From contig JBPOHS010000002.1 of the NCBI GenBank assembly GCA_052035295.1, positions 1 to 64,000 on the forward strand: a stretch of DNA of 64,000 bases, given 5' to 3'. This document shows positions 1-8,697 of the stretch, in pieces. The notes beneath the pieces are model-generated. The model made no database searches and was not told the DNA's origin. It saw only the letters and a program-made list of their open reading frames with translations. The stretch is from HdN1 sp052035295 (lineage in GTDB: Bacteria; Pseudomonadota; Gammaproteobacteria; Pseudomonadales; Ketobacteraceae). The position numbers and the translations under genes are program-made. Every line of letters begins with the position of its first letter. Within the stretch, counting starts at the first letter, position 1.

Positions 1-128
1 TCAGCGTGCATCCGGCTAATCGTATCGACGAATTAACGCCGCGGCTATGGAAAGAGAAGTTCGCGGATAATCCCATGAGATCTGTCGTGAAGCCGAAAGT
101 ACAGTATGTGATGGAATGAGCGCTTACA
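1..128 (+). mobile_element. Right end of an IS66-like insertion sequence
   Basis: The first 128 bases look like the 3' end of an IS66-family element: the last codons of a transposase, then GAGCGCTTAC at 119-128. Its reverse complement, GTAAGCGCTC, resembles the GTAAGCG-type terminal inverted repeats common in this family (recalled, not searched). The left end lies outside the window, so the element's completeness and the target duplication cannot be checked. If the end is at 128, the target DNA starts at 129. Confidence 0.5.
3..119 (+). CDS. IS66-family transposase, C-terminal fragment (cut by window edge)
   Basis: An open frame enters from the left edge and ends with TGA at 117-119. It contains HPANRIDELTPRLWK, which resembles the C-terminal 'HPxxRIDELLPW' signature of IS66 TnpC transposases (IS66 C-terminal element), followed by a basic tail. 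Only 38 codons are visible, so the DDE catalytic residues cannot be seen and it is unknown whether the gene is intact. The stop codon lies 9 bases before the proposed IS end, as expected for tnpC, the last gene of these elements. The family call rests on this short signature alone. Confidence 0.5.
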   Translation, partial: SVHPANRIDELTPRLWKEKFADNPMRSVVKPKVQYVME

Positions 129-134
129 GCGAAG

Positions 135-446
135 GTGCTGTTTGGTGATGACAACTTGACACCAGGCACGCACGTACATCGCAAGCGGGTGATACGCCGC
201 ATTGCTGAAGAGCTTTCAGCCTTTGGGCATGTGTTTCATAACGCGAACGAACCCCATGTGATCGCGAAGGTTGGCGCAGCGTTGCTGATCGGAGGCGGTA
301 TCGAAGCATTGCCGTCGTGGATCGATGGCAACATAGAGATGACGCTCGATAAATTTATCGAAGATCTTGCAGAATTTTGGTTAATGGTGGGAATGGGAGC
401 TGCCACCATCACGTTGAGAAGGCTTTCGGCTTCTGCGGCTAAATGA
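135..446 (+). CDS. Hypothetical protein, possibly the tail of a gene cut by the IS
   Basis: I do not recognise this 103-residue ORF. The first in-frame start is GTG at 135, but the frame is open back to the transposase stop at 119, i.e. across the proposed IS junction at 128. It may therefore be the 3' part of an interrupted gene rather than a full gene. The N-terminal half is rich in charged residues and His (THVHRKRVIRRIAEE). The C-terminal half has two mildly hydrophobic stretches (VGAALLIGGGIEALPSWI and FWLMVGMGAATITL). No clear ribosome binding site precedes 135. No function is proposed. Confidence 0.35.
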   Translation: MLFGDDNLTPGTHVHRKRVIRRIAEELSAFGHVFHNANEPHVIAKVGAALLIGGGIEALPSWIDGNIEMTLDKFIEDLAEFWLMVGMGAATITLRRLSASAAK

Positions 447-466
447 CCGCGTTGTTTCGCTCTCTA

Positions 467-507
467 GCACACAAACAGCGTATGGCTCTGCTGCTCTGTT
501 TGTGTGC
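467..507. repeat. 12-bp perfect inverted repeat (hairpin)
   Basis: GCACACAAACAG at 467-478 and its exact complement CTGTTTGTGTGC at 496-507 flank a 17-base loop. It sits just after the hypothetical ORF that ends at 446. There is no T-run after it on the plus strand, so it is a weak candidate terminator and may be another kind of repeat. A second 9-bp palindrome (GCCTTCATT/AATGAAGGC, 555-578) overlaps the end of the following convergent gene. Confidence 0.4.
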
Positions 508-558
508 ACTCATAAATATTAACGTCTGAGCTAAGCCACTCAAGGTGAGGCCGTGCCT

Positions 559-945
559 TCATTGCATGGAATGAAGGCCAATTGTATTGCCCTCAGTATC
601 AATAACCATGGCAATAAAACCGTGCTGGCCAATTGACATCTTTTGTTTGAATATTTCTCCTCCATGAGATGCCGCGCGCTCAGCCTCAACGGAACAATCT
701 TCACAGGAAAAATAGACCAAAGTGCTACCACCAGAAGGGCATCCGGCCATTTTAACCAGTGCGCCTGCCGCTCCATAGCCTTCCATTGACATAGGAAAGG
801 CCCACATCTCCATTTCAGGGAAGCCTTTGGGATCAGGATTCTTCAACTCTTCTAACCTACCGTGGAGCACGGCTTCGTAGAACGCCTTTGCGCGAGGCAT
901 GTCCTGAACGTAGATTTCAAACCAACCAACCGGATTGCATTTCAT
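559..945 (-). CDS. VOC-family (glyoxalase/bleomycin resistance-like) protein
   Basis: This 128-residue protein has the vicinal-oxygen-chelate fold signature: GWFEIYVQDMPRAKAFYEAVL at the start and GFIAMVIDTEGNTIGLH at the end, matching the paired beta-alpha-beta-beta-beta modules of the family. Such proteins bind a metal and small substrates, or act as glyoxalase- or resistance-type enzymes; the substrate cannot be told. The ATG at 945 is preferred over an upstream start at 1032 because AAAGGAG lies 7-8 bases before it and the family normally begins a few residues before the GWFEI motif. It is a lone minus-strand gene, not linked to the TetR gene upstream of it. Confidence 0.75.
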   Translation of the reverse strand: MKCNPVGWFEIYVQDMPRAKAFYEAVLHGRLEELKNPDPKGFPEMEMWAFPMSMEGYGAAGALVKMAGCPSGGSTLVYFSCEDCSVEAERAASHGGEIFKQKMSIGQHGFIAMVIDTEGNTIGLHSMQ

Positions 946-1154
946 GGCGTTTCTCCTTTTGTGCGCAGGAGCTTGGAATTGAGTGGCGGGTAAACTTTGA
1001 TCAATGATTGCTAGCCATACGGTATTGCTCAATCCCTAACTCTTATCAGAATGGATTAGACATCTAATTTTTTTATTATAACGAGCACTGCATTGAAAAA
1101 GACAGAAACGTCAAGATTGGAGATCACGCAATGGGCAGAAATGGTGGGTGACTA

Positions 1155-1778
1155 TCAACATTCAGCGCGAAGGTAAGCCATAAAAACTCGCACGGCATGA
1201 CGCACCTGTGCTTCAAGTTTTTCTTCCAATTTATCGAATTTCACCCCAAGCATGATTTTTTCGTGCAGTTTTCCCTGAATCATGCCGAGGAAAGTCTCGG
1301 CATCACGGCGTGAATCCGGACCACTGAACTCTTCCATTACTCTCGTGACATGGGTAATGGCATTCTCGGTGATTTCTGCAGCAAAAATAGGTCCCAGGCC
1401 GTTCTCGCCATCCGCATAGGCAATGCGCTGCAATGCCAGCGCTTGCGGTAGATAGCAACCGTGCAGGTAATTCATGCCCAGCCGGTACAGTTTGTCTTCA
1501 GGGGCGGCGTTGATATCCAGCCCATCGAGAAGCAGCGGCCCGATAAGTCTCGCGTTACGGATGAGGGCGGCATGCAGCAGGCCGCTCTTGTCGCCAAAGT
1601 GGCGATAAAGCGTCTCCTTGGAGGCGCGTGCCGATTGAGCCACCGCGTTCATGCTGAATAGCTTATAGCCATCCCGCAGCAGAATCTTGATGGTGTGATC
1701 GAGCAGGCGGTCTTGCAGCCCCCCTTCGAGCGGGCGGCCTTTCTTCTGAGCATTGCTTGGGGGGGCTTGACGGTTCAT
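1155..1778 (-). CDS. TetR-family transcriptional regulator
   Basis: This 207-residue protein has an N-terminal TetR helix-turn-helix (residues about 20-65) with the recognition-helix segment ASKETLYRHFGDKSGLL, and a C-terminal ligand-binding domain of usual length. The ATG at 1778 is chosen because the longer frame (to 1862) would run through the operator and into the divergent gene. It is divergent from the fatty acid hydroxylase at 1828, with a perfect palindrome in the 49-base gap. The simplest reading is a repressor of itself and of the hydroxylase that responds to a lipid-like ligand. The ligand is not identifiable from sequence. Confidence 0.85.
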   Translation of the reverse strand: MNRQAPPSNAQKKGRPLEGGLQDRLLDHTIKILLRDGYKLFSMNAVAQSARASKETLYRHFGDKSGLLHAALIRNARLIGPLLLDGLDINAAPEDKLYRLGMNYLHGCYLPQALALQRIAYADGENGLGPIFAAEITENAITHVTRVMEEFSGPDSRRDAETFLGMIQGKLHEKIMLGVKFDKLEEKLEAQVRHAVRVFMAYLRAEC

Positions 1779-1785
1779 GAAGTAG

Positions 1786-1812
1786 TATCGTACCGTACCG
1801 GACGGTACGATA
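1786..1812. promoter_or_regulatory. Palindromic operator between tetR and hydroxylase
   Basis: TATCGTACCG-N7-CGGTACGATA is a perfect 10-bp inverted repeat (1786-1795 and 1803-1812) in the 49 bases between the divergent TetR gene and the hydroxylase. Symmetry, size and position are as expected for a TetR dimer site. It ends 15 bases before the hydroxylase ATG, so bound protein would block both promoters or ribosome access. Confidence 0.75.
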
Positions 1813-1827
1813 AAAGAGGAGGCTGCC

Positions 1828-2601
1828 ATGACGACGCAAGAAAACGAAATGATCCACACCATCGCGGTTCAAAGTGACCGAATGCTGCAACCCGTATGGG
1901 ACTGGTTTATGACTAGCTTTGGCGACTTCATCAGCTCGCCGGGGATGTTTTTGACCGCGGTGATGCTCGGCGTCTATGTGCCGGGTATGGTGTTTTCCAT
2001 CGTGGATGTGTTCATCACCAGACGCCTCACCTGGCGGCAAAGCGTGGCCGTATACTGGCGCGCGATGAAGTGGTACTCGACGTTTTATCTGATCGGAATG
2101 GCGGTGCTGCTTACCGTGCCATTGCCCTTCAAAATGGATGTGCCGACAACAGCGCCGCCAATGTTTGAATTTGCTCGCGACCTGGTGCTCTATTTTCTGC
2201 TGGGGGATATCGCCTCCTATTTTTGGCACCGCATCGAGCACGCGAATGGGTGGTATATGAAAAACGTGCATCGCGTCCACCATTTCGATCAGCCGCCGCT
2301 CTCCATCTGGACGGCAATGGTGGTGCATCCGGTAGAGGGATTCTCAGTGTTTTTCTTCTTTCATATTTACGGAATCCTGTTCCCGATACATCCAATCACG
2401 TTTTTTGCCGGAGCTTTTTTGCTGACCGCCGTGACCATGGTGACACACTGTGGCTATCGACTGCCGGTTTATGATTGGTTTTTTGCCAATTCGCCATGTC
2501 ACGACTTTCATCACGCCAATCGCAAAGCGACCAATATTTCCGTGGTATTCACGATTTGCGACCGGATATTTGGTACTTACCAAAAACCAGAGAGGGCGTG
2601 A
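1828..2601 (+). CDS. Fatty acid hydroxylase / sterol desaturase family membrane enzyme
   Basis: This 257-residue integral membrane protein has the eight-histidine di-iron pattern of the fatty acid hydroxylase superfamily: HRIEH (H134, H138), HRVHH (H148, H151, H152), a lone H207, and HDFHH (H225, H228, H229). At least four hydrophobic segments surround the boxes. Members insert hydroxyl groups or double bonds into lipids using O2 and an electron donor; the substrate (fatty acid, sterol-like or carotenoid) is unknown. The start follows a strong GAGGAGG ribosome site. Control by the divergent TetR at 1155-1778 is likely because of the operator at 1786-1812. Confidence 0.85.
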   Translation: MTTQENEMIHTIAVQSDRMLQPVWDWFMTSFGDFISSPGMFLTAVMLGVYVPGMVFSIVDVFITRRLTWRQSVAVYWRAMKWYSTFYLIGMAVLLTVPLPFKMDVPTTAPPMFEFARDLVLYFLLGDIASYFWHRIEHANGWYMKNVHRVHHFDQPPLSIWTAMVVHPVEGFSVFFFFHIYGILFPIHPITFFAGAFLLTAVTMVTHCGYRLPVYDWFFANSPCHDFHHANRKATNISVVFTICDRIFGTYQKPERA

Positions 2602-2645
2602 TTGATAACTCAAGGTGCAAGCGCGCAACAGTGAACTGTGCCGGT

Positions 2646-3425
2646 TCACTGTTGCGACGAATTCACCTCGCTTTCCGAAGAAGCCGTTCCTTCAGATACA
2701 CTGTCTGCTCCCGTTTCCCCGGCATTGTCACCGCTGCCAATCTCAATCAACACGCCAAAACGTGGGTGATCGATCAAGTGCAGATCACCCGGGTTGAGAA
2801 TGCGCGTGTCATTGAGTGCGACCACATTGGCAAGCGGAATGCTCGGGGTGTCTGTCTTCAATGAAACCTCAGCGCCGGTGCTGTCTGGCAAAACATCGGT
2901 ACTGGCCGTGGTGGAAATGCCCGGTGTTGTCGGTGCTCCCGGCGTGGGGGTAGTGCCGGCAAGGCTGCTCAACCACAGGTGGGTTCCCAGGCGAAGCCGG
3001 TTTTCGTGGTAATAGATCGTCAGATAACCTTCGAGTTCGTGATGATCGCCTATGGCTTGCCCGCCCTGAACCAGAACGGCGGGTTGTGTGGCAGACATAG
3101 GCACGGGCTGGCTCCAGCTTTTTTGCAGCAGCACGCGGTACTCGGACGCATGCAGGCGCTGCGCGGCACGGTCCATACGCGCACTGGTGGAAACGCCCAG
3201 CTCGGAATAACGCTCATCGCGAGGGGTTCTAGTGCCAGCCAGGTCGATCAGGTTGGCCGGGTAGGCCAGTTGCAGCTCGGAAGCCGGGCGCCACAATTCG
3301 AACGAAACGCTATGTTCTGGTTGGGCATACACCAGCATATTCACTTGCATGCTGTCATCGGCATGTGTCAGTCCTGCGGTCATCGACAGCAGTGAAAGCA
3401 GCAGGGTGCGGTAGCTGAAAGACAT
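2646..3425 (-). CDS. csiV: CsiV-family protein (periplasmic)
   Basis: This 259-residue protein has an N-terminal signal peptide (hydrophobic LLLSLLSMTAG ending near THADD). The body resembles the CsiV family of gammaproteobacterial periplasmic proteins that lie next to mfd. The family was named for binding peptidoglycan and acting with CsiA in Shewanella (established knowledge). The middle shows the family-type segment LEGYLTIYYHENRLRLGTHLWL, and the C-terminal tail is Ser/Glu/Thr-rich and probably disordered. It is 51 bases downstream of mfd on the same strand, so the two are probably co-transcribed. The symbol rests on family resemblance and context. Confidence 0.75.
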   Translation of the reverse strand: MSFSYRTLLLSLLSMTAGLTHADDSMQVNMLVYAQPEHSVSFELWRPASELQLAYPANLIDLAGTRTPRDERYSELGVSTSARMDRAAQRLHASEYRVLLQKSWSQPVPMSATQPAVLVQGGQAIGDHHELEGYLTIYYHENRLRLGTHLWLSSLAGTTPTPGAPTTPGISTTASTDVLPDSTGAEVSLKTDTPSIPLANVVALNDTRILNPGDLHLIDHPRFGVLIEIGSGDNAGETGADSVSEGTASSESEVNSSQQ

Positions 3426-3476
3426 GGTGACCTCTATGGTTGTCGTTATTCTTGCCGTGCCTGGATACGTGATTGC

Positions 3477-6400
3477 TCAGGCCGTTTTCCGCTTGGGGGC
3501 AATGCGTTCCAGCAATTCCTGAACCAGCGCAATACGTTCCTGACCCGTCTCGCTTTCGAGCATGAAACGCAATTTGTCGGCGCCGTCGAGTTTGAACTTT
3601 TGCGGCATGGATTGCACCAGTTTCACCAATGTTAGCGGATCGGCCTTGGGGTTGGCGCCGAATTCCAGTCGGCCACCTTTGGGGCCAGCGTCGATTTTGG
3701 CGATACCCAGTGTCGCGGCCATTTGTTGCAGGCGATTCACCGCAAACAGGTTTTTGGTGGAATCGGGCAGGGGACCGAAACGGTCAATCATTTCCACCCG
3801 CAATTCATCGAGCGAGGCTTCATCGGCGGCATTCGAAATGCGCTTGTACATGATCAGGCGCGTGTGTACATCCGGCAGGTAGTCGTTGGGAATCAGCGCA
3901 GGTATCCGCAGGTTGACCTCGGCGCCCAACTGCAGGGGCTGGTCGAGATTGGGGGTTCTGCCTTGTTTGATGGCTTTCACTGCCCGATCCAGCATTTCCA
4001 TATACAGTGAGAAGCCGATGGCGTGCATCTGGCCGCTTTGTTCTTCGCCTAATAATTCTCCCGCGCCGCGAATTTCCAAGTCATGGCTGGCGAGGGTGAA
4101 ACCGGCGCCCAGGTCATGTGCCAGGGTGATCGCATCAAGTCGTTTGTGGGCGTCGTCGGAAAGTGTTTTCGGATTGGGTGTGAGCAGATAGGCATAAGCC
4201 TGGTGGTGTGAACGCCCAACACGACCACGCAGCTGATGCAGCTGCGCCAGACCGAGTTTGTCGGCGCGATCGATCACGATGGTATTGGCGGAAGGGACGT
4301 CGATACCGGTTTCAATGATAGTCGTGCACACCAGCACGTTGAAACGCTTGTGATAAAAATCCGACATCACGCGTTCCAGTTCACGTTCGCGCATTTGCCC
4401 GTGGGCGACGCCGACACGCGCTTCCGGCAGCAGCTTTTCGATAGTTTCAGCCGTCTTGTCAATGGTGCTGACTTCGTTGTGCAGGTAGTACACCTGACCA
4501 CCGCGCAACAGTTCCCGCAGAATGGCTTCCTTGATCAAAGGCTCCTTGGATTCTCGCACGAAGGTCTTGATCGAGAGGCGCTTGGCGGGCGGTGTGGCGA
4601 TGATGGACATGTCGCGAATGCCTGACATTGCCATGTTGAGCGTACGCGGAATCGGCGTCGCCGTCAGGGTCAGCATGTCGACATCCGAACGCAGCGATTT
4701 GAGCTTTTCCTTGTGACGCACACCGAAACGGTGTTCTTCGTCGACAATGATCAGCCCCAGATCCTTGAACTGCAAGTCATCCTGCAGCAGTTTGTGCGTG
4801 CCGACGACAATGTCGATTTTGCCTTCTGCGATCAGGTTGATGGCGCGCGTTTGTTCCTTGCCTGTTTTGAAACGCGAAAGCACTTCGATATTCACAGGGG
4901 AATCGGCGAAACGGTCTTTCAGTGTTTCGTAATGCTGCTGGGCCAGCAGGGTGGTCGGTACCAGCAGGGCGACCTGTTTTCCCGACTGCACGGCAATGAA
5001 GGCCGCGCGCATGGCCACTTCGGTCTTGCCGAAACCGACATCGCCGCAGACCAGTCGATCCATCGGTTTGGGCGAAGTCATGTCGGCAATCACGGCCTGA
5101 ATGGCGTGCTGTTGATCCGGTGTTTCCTCGAACGGGAAACCTTCCACGAAATTCTGGTAATCCTGCTTGCCCAGCTTGAAGGCATAACCGGCCTTGGCCG
5201 CTCGACGGGCATAAATGTTGAGAAGCTCGGCGGCAACGTCGTGGATTTGTTCCTGCGCTTTGCGTTTTTCTTTCGCCCATTGTTCGGTGCCCAGACGATG
5301 CAGCGGGGCAGAGCTGTCTTCGGCGCCACTGTAACGACTGATCAGGTGCAGACTGGCCACGGGAACATACAGTTTCGATCCGCCGGCATATTCCAGCGTC
5401 AGGAATTCCTGTTCCTGCCCGTCGATGGTGAGATTCTGCAAGCCCTGATAACGACCGACGCCGTGCTCGATGTGCACCACAGGGGCGCCGATATTCAGTT
5501 CGGTCAGGTTCTTGATGACCTGGTCGCTGGAATCGTCGGTGCGCTTGCGTCGGCGCGCCTGCATGACACGTTCACCGAACAGTTGTGGCTCGGTAACGAC
5601 CGAAATGCATGGCTCTTCGAGTTCCAGCCCTTGGCCCAGTGGGGAAACCGCGATGCACAGCTCGGCATCCTGGGTCAGAAAATCTTCCCAGGACTCTACC
5701 GACCGTGGTTGCGCGCGGATACGGCCCAGCAATTCGAGCAGGGTTTCCTTGCGTCCGGCCGATTCGGCGCAGAACAGGATGCGGCGTTTTTCGGCGCGGC
5801 AATTGAGAATGTGGGTTTCCAGTTTGGCCAGCGGATGCTGCGCCTTGGCATTAATGGCCAAATCCGCGGGCGGCAAGAAGGGCAGGTTGGCGCGACCGGC
5901 TTTTTCTTCTTCATTGGCCTGTTGAATACTCAGCCGACGGAATTCGGCCAGGCGTTGATTGAATTCCTCAACCGGCACAAACACCGTGTGCGGACGCAGG
6001 ATCGGCCGACGGATATCGTGACCGAGTTCGTCATAACGGTGATTGCACTCGGCAATGAAGTGCGTGGCAGCGTCTTGCAGTGGTTCGCGATTGATAACCA
6101 GTGTGTTGGCCGGCAGGTAATCGAACAGTGTTGCCATGCTGGTAAAAAACAGTGGCAGAAAATATTCGATACCGGCGCTGGCGATGCCGGCGCTGACATC
6201 CTGATACAACGGGCATTGCCGCTGATCGACGTCGAAGGTTTCCTTGAAATTTTCCTTGAAACGCTTGATGCCCGCCTGATCGAGCGGAAATTCACGTCCA
6301 GGCAAGAGACGAATGCCGTCCACCTTGTCCAGGGAACGCTGCGACTCCGGATCGAAGGTGCGCAACGTATCGATCTCGTCATCGAACAATTCAATCCGGT

Positions 6401-6947
6401 AAGGCGTTTCACTGCCCATCGGGAAAATATCGAAAATGGCGCCACGAACGGCAAAATCACCGTGTTCCATCACGGTTCCGACGCAGCGATAACCGTTTTC
6501 CTCGAGTTTCTTGCGCACGCTGTCGATATCGAACTGTTGCCCGGTATCCAGATGCAGGCTGTGCGCGGCCAGAAAGCTTACGGGTGGCAATCGGTGCAGC
6601 AAGGTCGACAACGGAACGATCAGCACGCCGCGCTTGATCAGCGGCAAACGGGCCAGTGTCGACAAACGTTGCGAGATGATGTCCTCGTGCGGTGAAAAAC
6701 TGTCGTACGGCAAGGTCTCCCAATCCGGAAACACCAGCGTTTCAAGGCCGGCATCGGCAAAGAATTCAGCCTCCAGTTCGGCTTGCAGGGCTGCGTGTGT
6801 GTCCGGCGTGATGATCAGGGTCAGCCCGTCATGCGACTTGGCCGCCTGCATCATCGCCAGACCGACGCCAGCGCCCCTGGCATTGCCCCAACGCTTGTGG
6901 TCGCCGGCGTGGGTGGGCAGGAGTTTGAAAGTGGGCGACTGGGTCAT
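3477..6947 (-). CDS. mfd: Transcription-repair coupling factor Mfd
   Basis: This 1156-residue protein, normal for Mfd (about 1150), is an ATP-driven DNA translocase that removes RNA polymerase stalled at lesions and recruits UvrA. The N-terminal third is the UvrB-like region. The RNA-polymerase interaction part includes VVHIEHGVGRYQGL. The translocase has Walker A GDVGFGKTE and the DEEH box (IIVDEEHRFG), the TATPIPRTL motif and the second RecA lobe ending QLRGRVGRS. A C-terminal TRCF domain closes the protein. The gene is intact. A long antisense ORF (4713-6695) is a by-product of codon bias. csiV follows on the same strand. Confidence 0.98.
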   Translation of the reverse strand: MTQSPTFKLLPTHAGDHKRWGNARGAGVGLAMMQAAKSHDGLTLIITPDTHAALQAELEAEFFADAGLETLVFPDWETLPYDSFSPHEDIISQRLSTLARLPLIKRGVLIVPLSTLLHRLPPVSFLAAHSLHLDTGQQFDIDSVRKKLEENGYRCVGTVMEHGDFAVRGAIFDIFPMGSETPYRIELFDDEIDTLRTFDPESQRSLDKVDGIRLLPGREFPLDQAGIKRFKENFKETFDVDQRQCPLYQDVSAGIASAGIEYFLPLFFTSMATLFDYLPANTLVINREPLQDAATHFIAECNHRYDELGHDIRRPILRPHTVFVPVEEFNQRLAEFRRLSIQQANEEEKAGRANLPFLPPADLAINAKAQHPLAKLETHILNCRAEKRRILFCAESAGRKETLLELLGRIRAQPRSVESWEDFLTQDAELCIAVSPLGQGLELEEPCISVVTEPQLFGERVMQARRRKRTDDSSDQVIKNLTELNIGAPVVHIEHGVGRYQGLQNLTIDGQEQEFLTLEYAGGSKLYVPVASLHLISRYSGAEDSSAPLHRLGTEQWAKEKRKAQEQIHDVAAELLNIYARRAAKAGYAFKLGKQDYQNFVEGFPFEETPDQQHAIQAVIADMTSPKPMDRLVCGDVGFGKTEVAMRAAFIAVQSGKQVALLVPTTLLAQQHYETLKDRFADSPVNIEVLSRFKTGKEQTRAINLIAEGKIDIVVGTHKLLQDDLQFKDLGLIIVDEEHRFGVRHKEKLKSLRSDVDMLTLTATPIPRTLNMAMSGIRDMSIIATPPAKRLSIKTFVRESKEPLIKEAILRELLRGGQVYYLHNEVSTIDKTAETIEKLLPEARVGVAHGQMRERELERVMSDFYHKRFNVLVCTTIIETGIDVPSANTIVIDRADKLGLAQLHQLRGRVGRSHHQAYAYLLTPNPKTLSDDAHKRLDAITLAHDLGAGFTLASHDLEIRGAGELLGEEQSGQMHAIGFSLYMEMLDRAVKAIKQGRTPNLDQPLQLGAEVNLRIPALIPNDYLPDVHTRLIMYKRISNAADEASLDELRVEMIDRFGPLPDSTKNLFAVNRLQQMAATLGIAKIDAGPKGGRLEFGANPKADPLTLVKLVQSMPQKFKLDGADKLRFMLESETGQERIALVQELLERIAPKRKTA

Positions 6948-7143
6948 GCGGCGTGTGATTCCGTTTCAAGGGGCGTCAGTGAGTGAAGTGCCAGTGATTG
7001 AAGTGACATTCTAGCGTCATGCGGCAGGCCGGGTCGTGGCTTTTTCGGTGCCCCATCAAGGGCTTCGAACAAGCCTGCCTTGTCATGGGTGACGATTCTA
7101 GAATATCGGGGTATTCTGGACCAAATGGCAGGAGGACAGGCTA

Positions 7144-7575
7144 ATGGCAGAGAAGGTTTCCGACAAGTTGGCAGCACTGGCTGAAGGCCAGTTGGCAGAC
7201 AAGGTACGTGATTCCGCCAACCAGATCTGGCTGGCGGGTCTGGGTGCATACGCAAAGGCTGAAGCGGAAGGCAGCAAGTTGTTCGACGCCCTGGTGCAGG
7301 ATGGTGAGCGCCTTGAGGTACGCACACGCTCGTATCTCGACCGTCATATTACGACCGCCCGCGACAAGGTCGATGGCTTGCGCGCCCGCGCCAGCGGTTC
7401 CTGGAACAAGGTCGAACGCGCCTTTGATGATCGCGTGAGCAGTGCCCTGGCGCGCCTGAATATTCCGGGACGTGGCGAAGTCGATGAAGTGGTCGCCCGC
7501 CTCGACGAAATTTCCGCTGACATTGATCTGCTCGCGCTCAAGGTTTCCGAAAGGAAGCAGTCTCGCTCCCAGTAA
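7144..7575 (+). CDS. Phasin (polyhydroxyalkanoate granule-associated protein)
   Basis: This 143-residue, all-helical protein resembles the phasin family (PhaF/PhaI-like): DSANQIWLAGLGAYAKAEAEG near residue 25 is the typical 'IWLAGLGA' signature, and a C-terminal coiled-coil carries a leucine-rich heptad run (VVARLDEISADIDLLALKV). Phasins coat PHA granules or act in their segregation. No PHA synthase gene lies in this window, so storage is an inference; some such proteins act as general stress-linked surfactants. A strong GGAGG lies 8 bases before the ATG. The 128 bases upstream, divergent from mfd, hold its promoter. Confidence 0.85.
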   Translation: MAEKVSDKLAALAEGQLADKVRDSANQIWLAGLGAYAKAEAEGSKLFDALVQDGERLEVRTRSYLDRHITTARDKVDGLRARASGSWNKVERAFDDRVSSALARLNIPGRGEVDEVVARLDEISADIDLLALKVSERKQSRSQ

Positions 7576-7692
7576 CGACGCGCCGGCAGCCGCCAGCGTC
7601 CGTCCACGCATCCTCCGGGTGAAGGGAATGGTTTCCCCCTTCGCCCGCACTTGATATTCTTGCCCTCATACCCTTTTGATCGAGTCCTTCCC

Positions 7693-8568
7693 ATGAGCGA
7701 CAGTCCCTATATCGTTGAAATTACGCAGGCTAACGTTCAGTCTGTGCTGCAGAAATCCATGCAGGTGCCGATCCTGATGGATTTCTGGGCGGAATGGTGT
7801 CAACCCTGCAAGCAGCTCATGCCGGTGCTGGCCAAACTCGCGAACGAGTACAAGGGGCGTTTCATTCTGGCCAAGGTCGATACCGATGCGCATCCGGGGC
7901 TGGCTCAGCAATTGGGGGTGCGTTCCCTGCCCACGCTCAAATTGGTGTTTCGGGGCCAGTTGGCCGGGGAATTGGTCGGCTTGCAGCCGGAATCCGAAAT
8001 TCGTCGCTTGCTGGACGCTGCCGTCGCTCCGGCGGCCGATGAACCCGAAGCAGACGAGGGCGGCGATCCGCTGCTGGCCCAGGTAGATGAAGCCCGTCGT
8101 ATCGAAGCGTTTGAAGATGCCATTGCGTTGCTGCAAGACGGCATCCATCAGGAACCTGCCCGCCTGGAATACCAGACGGCTCTCGCGGATGTGTTGATGG
8201 ACATGGGCCAGCTTGATGAAGCCCAGGCCGTGCTCGACAACATCAAGGAAGAACCACCCAAAGCCAAGGCCAAGGCGCGGTTGTTCCTGATCCGGGAGAT
8301 TTATGACGGTCCGGCCCCGGAAATGTTGCAACAAATGCTGGCAGAAGCGCCGGACAATACCGAAGCCCGCTACTTCATGGCGCTGCATCTGCTGATGGCG
8401 AGTGAAGTAGAGCAGGCGCTTGATCTGTTATTGCAGGTGATCCGGCGTGATCGGGCGTTCCGCAATGACGGCGCGCGCAAATCCTTCATCACTGCGCTGG
8501 AATTGCTCGGTAACGACAACCCTCTGGTCTCGCAGTACCGCCGCCGGCTGTTTGCGCTGATGCATTGA
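7693..8568 (+). CDS. cnoX: Thioredoxin-fold/TPR co-chaperone CnoX (YbbN)
   Basis: This 291-residue protein has an N-terminal thioredoxin domain (residues about 8-115) and C-terminal tetratricopeptide-like repeats, the architecture of YbbN/CnoX, which protects substrates from over-oxidation and hands them to GroEL (known from E. coli). The thioredoxin site reads WAEWCQPCK with both cysteines (C36, C39). The E. coli protein has lost this motif, so the protein here could still be redox-active. The start at ATG 7693 is chosen because it begins the conserved 'I-V-E-I-T' strand; the longer frame adds a non-conserved tail. It is monocistronic, with a hairpin shortly after the stop. Confidence 0.88.
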   Translation: MSDSPYIVEITQANVQSVLQKSMQVPILMDFWAEWCQPCKQLMPVLAKLANEYKGRFILAKVDTDAHPGLAQQLGVRSLPTLKLVFRGQLAGELVGLQPESEIRRLLDAAVAPAADEPEADEGGDPLLAQVDEARRIEAFEDAIALLQDGIHQEPARLEYQTALADVLMDMGQLDEAQAVLDNIKEEPPKAKAKARLFLIREIYDGPAPEMLQQMLAEAPDNTEARYFMALHLLMASEVEQALDLLLQVIRRDRAFRNDGARKSFITALELLGNDNPLVSQYRRRLFALMH

Positions 8569-8575
8569 TCGCGGG

Positions 8576-8602
8576 ACACCTGTGGCAGATTTCTGCAGGT
8601 GT
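8576..8602 (+). terminator. Hairpin after cnoX (probable terminator)
   Basis: ACACCTG (8576-8582) pairs with CAGGTGT (8596-8602), and an inner GCAG/CTGC pair extends the stem. A TTTTT run follows about 15 bases later, further than in a classic terminator, so the call is tentative. Confidence 0.4.
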
Positions 8603-8697
8603 GTGAAAAGACAGCCTTTTTGTAACGCGTGGGCTATGCTGGAGGAAGGTTCGGGCCTCTCCACGCAGGCGCGCGTAAACTACAGGTGGCTTGTACG

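Noticed and set aside
4713..6695. 660-codon ORF on the plus strand opposite mfd
   Set aside because: It is antisense to an intact, well-conserved mfd and has no recognisable domain. It is open because of codon bias.
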